DNA of 54,830 nt from an uncultured Parabacteroides sp. Its GTDB lineage: Bacteria > Bacteroidota > Bacteroidia > Bacteroidales > Tannerellaceae. Positions 41,377-49,944 of the stretch are shown here, in pieces (the first letter of the stretch is position 1; every line of letters begins with the position of its first letter). The notes under the pieces are model-generated. The model was not told where the DNA came from. It did not search any database and saw nothing but the letters and a program-made list of their open reading frames with translations. The position numbers and the translations under genes are program-made. The DNA lies in assembly GCA_946055095.1 (NCBI GenBank), contig CAMGEM010000002.1, positions 1-54,830 of the forward strand, in the 5' to 3' direction.

Positions 41377-41412
41377 GATTTGAAACCGATTCATTCGAAT
41401 CTGATTTCAATC
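41377..41412. promoter_or_regulatory. Nested dyad upstream of the ATP-grasp operon, possible operator
   Basis: GATTTGAAA (41377-41385) faces TTTCAATC (41405-41412), and inside them GATTC (41388-41392) pairs with GAATC (41397-41401). It lies upstream of the likely forward promoter area and could bind a dimeric regulator. Confidence 0.35.
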
Positions 41413-41556
41413 TGTAAGAATAGGTATTATAGTTATATTATTTTGCCACATAATTCATACTTATGCTTTCTTTTTGCTTTACTTTGCAAGCAAATACAAT
41501 ACAAACCAGTAGAGATCTGGCAAGCAGCTTAACGATTTGCTAAATATGATAAGGTT

Positions 41557-42873
41557 ATGGACACATTAATTGAAAGCAGAGACACGGTTAACAACTGGAT
41601 GGAGAGATTCGGTGTGCGATTTGGCGTTTATAAGAATGGTATATTCAATGAGCAACTCTTTCCTTTCGACGCGATTCCGCGCGTCATTTCCAAGGAGGAC
41701 TGGGACTATTTAGAGAAAGGACTTATTCAGCGTGTAGATGCGCTAAACGAGTTCCTTTATGATATCTATCATGGGAAAAAGATCATGCATGACGGCATCG
41801 TGCCTGCTGAGTTTGTCTATGCCTCAAAAGGCTACTTGCCCGAATGTGAGGGAATCACGCCGATCCATCATGTCTATTCGCATATCTCAGGCATTGATCT
41901 GGTGCAAGCGAAAGATGGTCGTTGGTTCATTCTTGAAGACAACTTGCGCATCCCTTCTGGTGCTTCTTATCCCATGATTGCCCGTACCATCACCCGCAAG
42001 GTGTCTCCGGAGACTTTCCAGAACAACGCCGTGGCGGACAATCGCAACTACAGCGATCTGCTGAGGGAGATGATGGAATATATGAACGATGATCGGGGAC
42101 TCACCGTCATTCTCACCCCAGGACGCTACAATTCCGCCTTTTTCGAACATTCCTATCTGGCCGAGAAGACAGGAGCCACGTTGGCCTTCCCTGGAGACTT
42201 GATCGTCGAGAAGGATATCGTTTACTACACAGGACTATGGAAAGAAAAGCAGCGTGTCGGCTGCATCTATCGCCGAGTGAGCGATGAGTATATGGATCCC
42301 TTGGTCTTCGAGCCCTCCTCCCTGCTGGGTGTGCCTAACCTCACGCAAGCCTATAAGAAAGGAAACGTAGCCGTGGTGAATGCCTTGGGCAATGGTGTGG
42401 CTGATGATAAAGGCATCTACTATTTCGTACCCAAAATGATCAAGTATTACCTCAACGAGGAGCCGATTCTCAACAACGCACCTACATACCTTCCCTATTT
42501 CGAGGAGGACTACCGCTATATCCTCGACCATCTATCCAGCCTTGTGATTAAGGATGTGAGTGAGGCAGGTGGCTATGGTGTGATCTTCGGCAGAGACCTC
42601 ACACCCGAGAAACTGGCCGAGTTGAAGCAGCTCATCATCGATCAACCTCGTCGTTGGATCGCACAAGAGGTGATCGACTTCAAAGACTTGGAGATCCTGG
42701 AAGGCAACGAGCGTGTCGAACGCAAGGCCGATTTACGTGCCTTTGTCATCTCTGGCAAAGAGACCAAAGTATGGAAAAGCGGTTTAACCCGTTTCTCTCG
42801 CAACCCCAACTCATTTGTAGTGAACTCCTCGCAAGGTGGAGGTTTCAAAGACACGTGGGTCATGGAGAAATAA
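41557..42873 (+). CDS. Circularly permuted ATP-grasp ligase (DUF404/407 type)
   Basis: 438 residues matching the circularly permuted ATP-grasp family: FDAIPRVISKEDWDYLEKGLIQRVDALNEFL, FILEDNLRIPSGASYPM near 125-140, IYRRVSDEYMDPLVF, VVNALGNGVADDKGIYYFVPKMI, VIKDVSEAGGYGVIFG and, at the end, NSSQGGGFKDTWV. ATP-grasp enzymes join a carboxylate to an amine via acyl phosphate. This subfamily is known next to alpha-E and transglutaminase genes and is predicted to make small peptides or modify protein ends. First gene of a five-gene forward cluster. Confidence 0.92.
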   Translation: MDTLIESRDTVNNWMERFGVRFGVYKNGIFNEQLFPFDAIPRVISKEDWDYLEKGLIQRVDALNEFLYDIYHGKKIMHDGIVPAEFVYASKGYLPECEGITPIHHVYSHISGIDLVQAKDGRWFILEDNLRIPSGASYPMIARTITRKVSPETFQNNAVADNRNYSDLLREMMEYMNDDRGLTVILTPGRYNSAFFEHSYLAEKTGATLAFPGDLIVEKDIVYYTGLWKEKQRVGCIYRRVSDEYMDPLVFEPSSLLGVPNLTQAYKKGNVAVVNALGNGVADDKGIYYFVPKMIKYYLNEEPILNNAPTYLPYFEEDYRYILDHLSSLVIKDVSEAGGYGVIFGRDLTPEKLAELKQLIIDQPRRWIAQEVIDFKDLEILEGNERVERKADLRAFVISGKETKVWKSGLTRFSRNPNSFVVNSSQGGGFKDTWVMEK

Positions 42874-42879
42874 ATAAAG

Positions 42880-42907
42880 CAAAACTCATAATTCAAAACT
42901 CATAATT
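42880..42907 (+). repeat. Tandem duplication of a 14-mer
   Basis: CAAAACTCATAATT occurs twice in a row (42880-42893, 42894-42907) between the ATP-grasp stop and the alpha-E start. It probably reflects slippage; no function inferred. Confidence 0.85.
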
Positions 42908-42917
42908 AGATATAGGT

Positions 42918-43616
42918 ATGGTCATGTGTTATACAATCCCAGCCAATAAAGCCAATCGCCTCTTTTGGCTGGGGCGCTACACCGAGCGCGTGTACATCAG
43001 TCTGCATTTATTACGTCGTTATTACGATCGAATGATCGACGGGCAACCCAAGGATTACGAGGAATTCTATCAGAAACTCGATTTCGGCAACCCCTACCCC
43101 GACAAAGAGAGCCTTCGCTTGGGCTATATGTACGACGCGAATAACCCCGCCTCCCTCCTCTCAGAGTTAGTGGCCGCCAACGACAATGCCATTGTCTTGC
43201 GAGAAGAGATCAAGAGCGAGACGCTCTCCTACGTACAGCTATCGCTCTGCTTGATCCAAAAAGCCGCGAACAGCCAAGAGACGAACATCACCAACTTGCA
43301 ATCGATCACCGACTATCTGTTAGCCTTCTGGGGATCCATTGACGAGCGGGTATTCGACGAGCGCATCCGAGGCCTCTTGAAGATGGGTAAGTTAGTGGAG
43401 AACATCGATATGCACATTCGTTTCGATTACCCGTTCAACCGGATCAAAGAGGCCTATGAAGAGCTGAAGAAGCAGCTTGAGAACGAGGAAAGCATGTATG
43501 ATCCTTCGTTGATCGAGCAATTGGATGCTTGCCTGAATGAGGAGGCGTATGCAAATCGAGACATCAATTACAAAGGGAAGCTGCTCCGCTTCATCAATCA
43601 TTTGATGCTGGTTTGA
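42918..43616 (+). CDS. Alpha-E domain protein
   Basis: 232 residues, all helical, matching the alpha-E family: ANRLFWLGRYTERVYISLHLL at the N-terminus, NDNAIVLREEIKSETLSYVQLSL in the middle, and GKLLRFINHL near the end. It has no known catalytic residues. The family occurs almost only beside circularly permuted ATP-grasp genes and is thought to assist or complete that ligase. It starts with ATG-GTC-ATG, giving two possible starts. Confidence 0.9.
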   Translation: MVMCYTIPANKANRLFWLGRYTERVYISLHLLRRYYDRMIDGQPKDYEEFYQKLDFGNPYPDKESLRLGYMYDANNPASLLSELVAANDNAIVLREEIKSETLSYVQLSLCLIQKAANSQETNITNLQSITDYLLAFWGSIDERVFDERIRGLLKMGKLVENIDMHIRFDYPFNRIKEAYEELKKQLENEESMYDPSLIEQLDACLNEEAYANRDINYKGKLLRFINHLMLV

Positions 43617-43650
43617 TACACACCTCTCACTCAACGAAACAACACAAGAC

Positions 43651-44418
43651 ATGAAACGTTATTTATACAACTATCAAACCATACTTCGCTTCAGCTCGCC
43701 CGTCAGCCGGCACTTCTTCAGGTTGCGTTGCGTACCCTGTGAGAACAGCTGCCAACAGCTACATAAGCAAGCGCTCTTCGTGCACCCATCGGATGGGGTG
43801 ACACACGAGACGGATACGTGGGGCAATCCGATCCAATACGGCAATCGGATAGATCCCCACGACAGCTTCGTCTTTGTCAGCATTGGAGAGGCAGACCTAA
43901 GCCCCTATCAACTTCCCGATAAGGAGCCAACCCCACTGTTTCTACTGCCCTCCAAGCTAACCACAGCCACAGACAGTATGGTAGAGATCGCACAGGCATT
44001 TACGCAGAAGTCTGCACTCAGCCAAGCGTGCGCTTTATCCACTTGGGTCTATCAGCACATGCACTACCAACCTGGTAGCACCCAATCCAGCACGACGGCA
44101 GCCGAAGCCTTGGCACAGGGCAAAGGGGTTTGCCAAGACTATGCGCACATCCTCTTGGCCTTATGTCGAACGGCCCATATTCCTGCACGCTATGTCAATG
44201 GATTCATGGAGGGCGAGGGAGCCACACACGCATGGGTAGAGGTCTATGACCAATCCGCTTGGTGGGGCATCGACCCAACAAACAACCGACAAATCGAATG
44301 GGGATACATCAAACTTTCCCACGGTAGAGACGCCGAAGACTGCCCGGTCAATCGAGGTGTTTTTACGGGAACAGCAACACAAACAGCAGAAATCCGAGTA
44401 ATCGTAGAAGAGTTATGA
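43651..44418 (+). CDS. Transglutaminase-like cysteine protease
   Basis: 255 residues. An N-terminal beta region (bacterial transglutaminase-like N type) is followed by the papain-like core: GVCQDYAHILLAL with Cys161, GATHAWVEVYD with His193 and GIDPTNNRQI with Asp208, a full catalytic triad. No signal peptide, so cytoplasmic. Members beside ATP-grasp/alpha-E pairs are predicted to cleave or transfer amide bonds in the peptide product. The stop overlaps the next ATG by four bases. Confidence 0.92.
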   Translation: MKRYLYNYQTILRFSSPVSRHFFRLRCVPCENSCQQLHKQALFVHPSDGVTHETDTWGNPIQYGNRIDPHDSFVFVSIGEADLSPYQLPDKEPTPLFLLPSKLTTATDSMVEIAQAFTQKSALSQACALSTWVYQHMHYQPGSTQSSTTAAEALAQGKGVCQDYAHILLALCRTAHIPARYVNGFMEGEGATHAWVEVYDQSAWWGIDPTNNRQIEWGYIKLSHGRDAEDCPVNRGVFTGTATQTAEIRVIVEEL

Positions 44419-45341
44419 TCCAAACAATCGTTTCTAACGCACTGCCTATTGATGAGCGACTGCTCATCCAAAAAAACAGACTCCAACATGGAGACAGCCC
44501 GAAAAGGGTATGTATCGTCACAGGCACACACGGCGATGAGCTGGAAGGGCAATATGTTTGCTTCCGGCTGAACCAAATCATCCGAGAACAGATCGAGCGA
44601 CTGAACGGAACAGTCGAAATCTATCCAGCGCTCAATCCATTAGGCATAGATTCCATCACCAGGGGCATTCCCACCTTTGATCTGGATATGAACCGTATCT
44701 TCCCCGGCAATCCGGAGGGGACTATGGCAGAGCAAGCTGCCCATGCCATCCTGCAAGACCTGCGGGGAGCGGATATGGTGATCGACATCCACTCCAGCAA
44801 CATCTTCTTGCGGGAGATTCCACAAGTCAGAATCAATATCCAAACAGCAGACCGATTAGTGCCCTACGCACGCCTGCTCAATATGGATTTCATCTGGGTG
44901 CATGAGGCAGCCACCGTCTTGGAGGCAACCTTGGCCCACTCACTGAATAGCATCGGCACACCCACCTTAGTGGTGGAGATGGGTGTAGGTATGCGCATTA
45001 ACCACAGCTTTGGGAACCGTTTAGTGACAGGCATTCTTAACCTGCTTCACCACATGGGTTTATGGAGCGAGCCCCAAGAGGAGCCGTCGCTCAGCCAACC
45101 CGTGCTCTCACAAGGTGACCAAGTAGCTTTCCTCAACGCCGAGGCCAGCGGTATCTTCCTGACCGAGGTGCACAACAACATCATCGTGGACGAAGGAGAG
45201 GAGATTGGCGCTATCGTCAGTCCGCTTACAGGGGATGTGCTCGAGTCCGTCAAGGCCCCCTGTCACGGGCTGCTCTTTACCATTCGTGCATACCCAGTAG
45301 TCTATCAAGGCTCACTCTTGGCACGCATCCACCGTTTATAA
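44415..45341 (+). CDS. Aspartoacylase/succinylglutamate desuccinylase-like metalloamidase, catalytic copy
   Basis: 308 residues, M14-type zinc fold. The full site is seen: TGTHGDELEG with His39 and Glu42, VIDIHSSN with Asp124 and His126, FDLDMNRIFPG (substrate Asn-Arg) and VVEMGVG with general base Glu188. A C-terminal barrel-like part follows (EASGIFLTEVHNNIIVDEGEEIGAIVSPL). The family removes acyl groups from N-acyl amino acids or trims C-terminal residues. In this cluster it may hydrolyse the ATP-grasp product or prepare its substrate. Confidence 0.9.
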   Translation: MIQTIVSNALPIDERLLIQKNRLQHGDSPKRVCIVTGTHGDELEGQYVCFRLNQIIREQIERLNGTVEIYPALNPLGIDSITRGIPTFDLDMNRIFPGNPEGTMAEQAAHAILQDLRGADMVIDIHSSNIFLREIPQVRINIQTADRLVPYARLLNMDFIWVHEAATVLEATLAHSLNSIGTPTLVVEMGVGMRINHSFGNRLVTGILNLLHHMGLWSEPQEEPSLSQPVLSQGDQVAFLNAEASGIFLTEVHNNIIVDEGEEIGAIVSPLTGDVLESVKAPCHGLLFTIRAYPVVYQGSLLARIHRL

Positions 45342-45365
45342 CCACCCTTCAAAAGATTGAGAAAG

Positions 45366-46292
45366 ATGAAAAAAGAAAGACTATTCAGTATGCCCTCCCC
45401 TTTCCGGGATACCTTCCACATCACCGGCTATCGTTTCGGCCACGGAACGAAAAGCTTAGCCATCGTGGGGGCCATGCGGGGCGATGAGATACAGCAACAA
45501 TATGTCTGTGCCCAATTGGTGCGAAAACTCACCTGCTTAGAAGAGCAAGGACTATTGGCCAATGACCAGGAGATCTTGGTGATCCCCTCCGCCAACCCCT
45601 TCTCCATGAACATCGAGAAACGCTTCTGGGCCATGGATGGGACAGACATTAACCGCATGTTCCCGGGCTACGACCGTGGAGAGACCACCCAGCGCATCGC
45701 TGCGGCTCTCTTCGAGCAGATCAAGGGCTACACCTACGGCATCCAAATGGCCAGCTTCTATATCCCTGGCGATTTCGTGCCCCACGTCCGCCTCATGCGC
45801 ACGGGCTATGAAGACACGGAGGGTGCCAAGCTTTTCGGTATGCCCTATGTCACCCTGCGCAAGCCGCTGCCATTCGATACCACCCTGCTCAACTACAACT
45901 GGCAAATCTGGGAAACCAAGGCCTACTCGCTCTATGGAGGCATGAATGATGGGATAGAAAGCGCAATCACGACAGAGATGATCGGCACGGTTCTCCGCTT
46001 CGCCCAGCGTATCGGTCTCACCCAAAAACCCGTAGTAGGTATTCCCGATTTCAATTCCCAAGTCATTGATGAATCCTGTTTTCTTTCAGTCCGTACGCCC
46101 CAAGCCGGCATTTTTTATCGCCTGAAAGGAGCGGGAGAAAAGGTGCATGAAGGGGAGCTTTTGGCCCGTATCATCGATCCTTACGAGGGAGTCATCAAGG
46201 CGGAGATCACCTCGCCAACAGACGGCATCGTATTCTTCGCGCACAACAAGCCATTGGCTTTGGAGAATACCCTCCTTTTCAATATTCTATAG
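45366..46292 (+). CDS. Aspartoacylase-like paralogue lacking zinc ligands, probable pseudoenzyme
   Basis: 308 residues from MKKERLFSMPSPFRD (a TTG three codons earlier is less likely). It shares the layout of the preceding protein: GAMRGDEIQQQYVCAQLV, TDINRMFPGYDRGE and the C-terminal barrel (SVRTPQAGIFYRLKGAGEKVHEGELLARI). Yet the zinc His of HGDE is Arg38, DIHSS is replaced by QMASF (Ala129 for the second His) and VEMG by YGGM (no catalytic Glu). The substrate-contacting DxNRxFPG is kept. A binding or regulatory partner of the active copy is likely. Confidence 0.88.
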   Translation: MKKERLFSMPSPFRDTFHITGYRFGHGTKSLAIVGAMRGDEIQQQYVCAQLVRKLTCLEEQGLLANDQEILVIPSANPFSMNIEKRFWAMDGTDINRMFPGYDRGETTQRIAAALFEQIKGYTYGIQMASFYIPGDFVPHVRLMRTGYEDTEGAKLFGMPYVTLRKPLPFDTTLLNYNWQIWETKAYSLYGGMNDGIESAITTEMIGTVLRFAQRIGLTQKPVVGIPDFNSQVIDESCFLSVRTPQAGIFYRLKGAGEKVHEGELLARIIDPYEGVIKAEITSPTDGIVFFAHNKPLALENTLLFNIL

Positions 46293-46321
46293 CAAAAATC
46301 GTCATGATTGATTGTTTCCCA

Positions 46322-46353
46322 CTTGGGGGTTGTTTCGATTATCGCTAATTTTG
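46322..46353 (+). promoter_or_regulatory. Promoter of the GH29 gene
   Basis: CTTG (46322-46325), 20 bases, TAATTTTG (46346-46353); the start codon follows 40 bases later. It separates the fucosidase from the five-gene cluster. Confidence 0.65.
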
Positions 46354-46393
46354 CCACCTCATAATCGAAATCTATCATTAAAAACAATCAATC

Positions 46394-48481
46394 ATGACCA
46401 ACAAACTGTACGGAGCTGCTTTGGGGCTCCTTGCTATCCTACTACCGGCCTGTCAAGAGACACCTGCGCCAACAGCCTTCGGGCCCTGTCCAACCGAGGA
46501 CCAAATAGCCTGGCAAGAGATGGAGCGGACTGCCTTCATCCATTTCAGCATGAACACCTTCAACGACGTGGAATGGGGCTACGGCGATGTGCCTCCCGAG
46601 ACCTTCAACCCCTCCGCTTTGGATTGCAACCAGTGGGTTTCCATCTGCAAGCAAGCCGGCATCAAGGGCATCATCCTCACCTGCAAGCATCACGATGGTT
46701 TCTGCCTCTGGCCCACCGCCACCACGGAATATTCAGTCAAGCACTCCCCCTGGAGAGATGGGAAAGGCGACTTAGTGCGTGAACTCTCCGATGCCTGCCA
46801 CAAGCAGGGCTTGAAGTTCGGCATCTATCTCTCACCCTGGGATCGCAACGCAGCCTGCTATGGCACACCGGAATACATCGACATGTTTCGTGCGCAACTC
46901 ACCGAGCTGCTGACCAACTATGGGGACATCTTCGAGATCTGGTTTGATGGAGCCAATGGAGGCACTGGCTACTATGGAGGCGCACGGGAAAACCGCAGTG
47001 TCGATCGACAAAACTACTACGACTGGCCCACCACCATCGAGCTGGTACGCAAGTTGCAACCCCATGCCATGATCTTCGGAGACGGAGGTCCGGACGTACG
47101 CTGGTGTGGCGACGAGGAGGGATGGGTTGGCGAGACCAACTGGAGCACTTTACGCCGAGACGAGGTCTATCCTGGTTGGCCTCTCTACGAGCAATTGCGC
47201 TACGGTCATGAGGATGGCACACACTGGGTACCGGCCGAGGTCAACGTATCTACCCGACCGGGATGGTTCTACCATGCCTCCGAAGACCACAAGGTCAAGA
47301 CGCTCCCCCAGTTGCTCGACATCTACTATCAGTCCATTGGCCGGAACGGACTCTCCTTGATCAATTTCCCGATCGACAAACGAGGTTTGATCCACCCCAA
47401 CGACTCCGCTCAGATGGTCAAATTGCAAGCAGCCGTCGAAGCGGACTTCGCCCACAATGTCGCGGAAAAGGCCAAAGCAGAAGCCAGCAATGTCCGTGGC
47501 GGCTCACGCACCTATCGGGCAACCAACGTCACAGACAGCAATAAGGAGACCTATTGGGCGACGGATGATTCCGTCACACAAGCCTCTCTCACGATCACCC
47601 TGGACAAACCGACCGCCATCAATCGATTCTTGGTGGAGGAATACATCCGTTTAGGCCAACGTGTCAAGGGATTCACCGTAGAAGCATTCGTTGATGGGCA
47701 ATGGAAACTGTTAGACACACAGACCACCATTGGCTATCGTCGCATCCTTCGTCTGCCGACAGTCACCACGGACAAGGTGCGATTCACCGTTACCGATGCA
47801 AAGGCATGCCCCTTGATCAGCCGCATTGCGCTCTATCAAGCCCCCAAGGTACTGACAGCCCCCATCGTGCGTCGGAACAAGCAGGGAGTGGTCACCATCA
47901 CGGCCGCCGACACCGAGGCAACCATCCACTACACCACCGATGGTAGTGAACCGACAGCAGACAGTCCGACCTACGACCAACCGTTCACGATTGAGCAGCC
48001 TACACTGTTGAAAGCGATCGCCTTCGATCCAGCAAGCAAACAGAGCAGCCCAATCACCGAGGAGCCCTTCGACATCGCACGCACGTCATGGAACATCCTG
48101 CACACAAGCGATGCCCAGGCAGCGCAAATCCTCGATGGTGATCCCGCTACGATGTGGCAACAGGAAGGGACACGCATGCCCACAGACCTCGTGATCGATC
48201 TGGCCAGTGAGCAGTCACTCAAAGGCTTCCGTTATCTGCCGGATCAGAGCCGATACGCAAAAGGCATCATCTTCAACTACGAGTTTGCCGTCTCCACCGA
48301 TGGAAAGAACTGGCAGAAGGTGAGCGAAGGAGAGTTCTCGAACATCAAGAACAACCCCTTGTGGCAAACCCGTTCCTTCGACCCCGTGTCAGCGCGCTTC
48401 GTTCGTCTGCGGGCACTCAGCAACACAGAGGGCAACCAAGGAGCCGGCTACGCAGAATTCGACATCGTCACAACACATTAA
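46394..48481 (+). CDS. GH29 alpha-L-fucosidase lipoprotein
   Basis: 695 residues. Lipobox LLPAC (Cys20) suggests surface or periplasmic anchoring. The GH29 barrel spans about 30-350: MERTAFIHFSMNTFNDVEWGYG, CKHHDGFCLWPT, YLSPWDRNAACYGTPEYIDMF and nucleophile Asp185 in IWFDGANG. Then come an F5/8-type C carbohydrate-binding domain (SNVRGGSRTYRATNVTDSNKETYWATDD), a chitobiase-C-like segment (TIHYTTDGSEPTADSPTYDQP) and a second discoidin-like domain to the end. It cleaves fucose from host or plant glycans. Confidence 0.94.
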   Translation: MTNKLYGAALGLLAILLPACQETPAPTAFGPCPTEDQIAWQEMERTAFIHFSMNTFNDVEWGYGDVPPETFNPSALDCNQWVSICKQAGIKGIILTCKHHDGFCLWPTATTEYSVKHSPWRDGKGDLVRELSDACHKQGLKFGIYLSPWDRNAACYGTPEYIDMFRAQLTELLTNYGDIFEIWFDGANGGTGYYGGARENRSVDRQNYYDWPTTIELVRKLQPHAMIFGDGGPDVRWCGDEEGWVGETNWSTLRRDEVYPGWPLYEQLRYGHEDGTHWVPAEVNVSTRPGWFYHASEDHKVKTLPQLLDIYYQSIGRNGLSLINFPIDKRGLIHPNDSAQMVKLQAAVEADFAHNVAEKAKAEASNVRGGSRTYRATNVTDSNKETYWATDDSVTQASLTITLDKPTAINRFLVEEYIRLGQRVKGFTVEAFVDGQWKLLDTQTTIGYRRILRLPTVTTDKVRFTVTDAKACPLISRIALYQAPKVLTAPIVRRNKQGVVTITAADTEATIHYTTDGSEPTADSPTYDQPFTIEQPTLLKAIAFDPASKQSSPITEEPFDIARTSWNILHTSDAQAAQILDGDPATMWQQEGTRMPTDLVIDLASEQSLKGFRYLPDQSRYAKGIIFNYEFAVSTDGKNWQKVSEGEFSNIKNNPLWQTRSFDPVSARFVRLRALSNTEGNQGAGYAEFDIVTTH

Positions 48482-48490
48482 CAACCAATT

Positions 48491-48525
48491 CCAAAGGGAG
48501 TGCGATAATCTTGCACTCCCCTTGG
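48491..48525 (+). terminator. Terminator of the GH29 gene
   Basis: CCAAAGGGAGTGC and GCACTCCCCTTGG form a 13-bp stem (one mismatch) with a nine-base loop, ten bases past the stop; the following stretch is only moderately T-rich. Confidence 0.7.
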
Positions 48526-48547
48526 TGTATTTATATCAAAAAAATTG

Positions 48548-48555
48548 TAGCTTTG
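48548..48555 (+). promoter_or_regulatory. -7 box for the surface-polysaccharide-like cluster
   Basis: TAGCTTTG, 20 bases before the ATG at 48575. The nearest CTTG upstream is in the GH29 terminator stem at a 23-base spacing. Confidence 0.45.
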
Positions 48556-48574
48556 CCTGCACATAGACACACGA

Positions 48575-49837
48575 ATGATCATGAATAAACACTCTTTTTA
48601 TACATATTTATTATTGTCTTTGCTCCTGATTTGTTTTGGATGCGAGGATACTATAGATGGACTCGCATTGCGAAGTGACCAGAACGAACGTTTTTACTGG
48701 GAGAATAACGCAGCTGCTTCTGCACGCATCGCTAAAATCATGTATAACGAATCAAATGGATCACGTGGCGAACGGTTCAAAATTGTCCATGTTTCCGATG
48801 TACATCTTTCCTCTTGGTCCCTAAGTAATCATTACGTACTGCCTATCAACCTACGTCAATCGGTTCAATTTGCCAACCAACAAGAATTACGTATCAATGC
48901 AATGGCAGTCACAGGAGATTTTATTTCCTACGGGAAGAAAGATGAGGCCAAAACCTACATGGAAGCTTTTGCAAGATTCTTACAGCAAGACAACTATATC
49001 CCCTATGTCATCTGTACCGGTAATCACGACAGCAATATAGGTGCTAAAGAAGATAGAACTCCCATTATGTCCACATTGCTATACAAGCCTGAAATCACCA
49101 ACTTATTGTTTACCAATAATCAAAATACTTATCAGCGCACACCCAATGAGAACTACTATTACAAGGATTTTCCCAATCCACAAGGAGGAACGATCCGAAT
49201 GATCGCATTGGATATGATTGACCAGCCCAACAATGAGTATAACACGCTTAATTATGCCCATTACAGTCAAGAACAGATTGATTGGCTCTGCAATATTGCT
49301 TTAAAAGAGGGTATAACCTCATCACACAGCATAATCATCCTGAACCACTATCCTTTCCAACCCCATGACTCAGGAGCCAGCACTTATCTTTGCGATGGAG
49401 ATTATGTACACCCTTGGTACATGATTCCAGAGATTGTGGAAGCATTTCGCGGGCACACAACACTGACTAAAACTTATCCCAACCAATTTGGAGGAGAAGA
49501 AATTTTCGTTGATGCAGACTTCACCAATAATACCGCAGAGTTTATTTGCTATTTAGGTGGGCACATTCACGCCAATGCCTATTTTGAGATCAACGGACTT
49601 AGTAATGAACAACCCGACCTTCCCAAACAAAAAATGATCATTTGCACCAATCAAGCTCCCAGTGAAACAGGAACCATCTACAATCGTGTAAAACGTGAAG
49701 AGGATAGTTTATCCAGTAACAGCTTCTGCATCCATGCAATAGATACCCAAGAACATAAAATTTATATCACTTATTTTGGAGCATTTCAGCCAGAAGGTGA
49801 AATCAACTATCCTGATATTCATGAGCTTTCCTATTAA
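48575..49837 (+). CDS. Calcineurin-like metallophosphoesterase lipoprotein
   Basis: 420 residues with signal and lipobox LICFGC (Cys23). The five metallophosphoesterase motifs are complete: HVSDVHLS, AVTGDFISYG, CTGNHDSN, LNHYPF and GGHIHANA. It is anchored in the envelope, where it probably hydrolyses a phosphodiester or phosphomonoester. Base composition is clearly richer in A+T than the GH29 gene before it. It leads a run of polysaccharide-type genes, but a direct link to the glycan is only inferred. An alternative start is six bases on (MNKHSF). Confidence 0.88.
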   Translation: MIMNKHSFYTYLLLSLLLICFGCEDTIDGLALRSDQNERFYWENNAAASARIAKIMYNESNGSRGERFKIVHVSDVHLSSWSLSNHYVLPINLRQSVQFANQQELRINAMAVTGDFISYGKKDEAKTYMEAFARFLQQDNYIPYVICTGNHDSNIGAKEDRTPIMSTLLYKPEITNLLFTNNQNTYQRTPNENYYYKDFPNPQGGTIRMIALDMIDQPNNEYNTLNYAHYSQEQIDWLCNIALKEGITSSHSIIILNHYPFQPHDSGASTYLCDGDYVHPWYMIPEIVEAFRGHTTLTKTYPNQFGGEEIFVDADFTNNTAEFICYLGGHIHANAYFEINGLSNEQPDLPKQKMIICTNQAPSETGTIYNRVKREEDSLSSNSFCIHAIDTQEHKIYITYFGAFQPEGEINYPDIHELSY

Positions 49838-49944
49838 CTCAACACGTACACAATAAAACTAACAAATGCAGCGTTTTTCATTACAAGTTCATCCTTTATG
49901 AGGACGTAGTACTAAGTTATGTGTTTTACATAAAAGAAAAAAGT

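Larger units (their letters stand above)
41116..41556. other. Divergent intergenic region
   Basis: About 440 bases between two divergent operons. It holds the reverse promoter at 41171-41201 and a nested dyad at 41377-41412. For the forward ATP-grasp operon only near-miss -7 boxes are seen (TATTTTG near 41449, TACTTTG near 41481). No gene seen. Confidence 0.7.
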
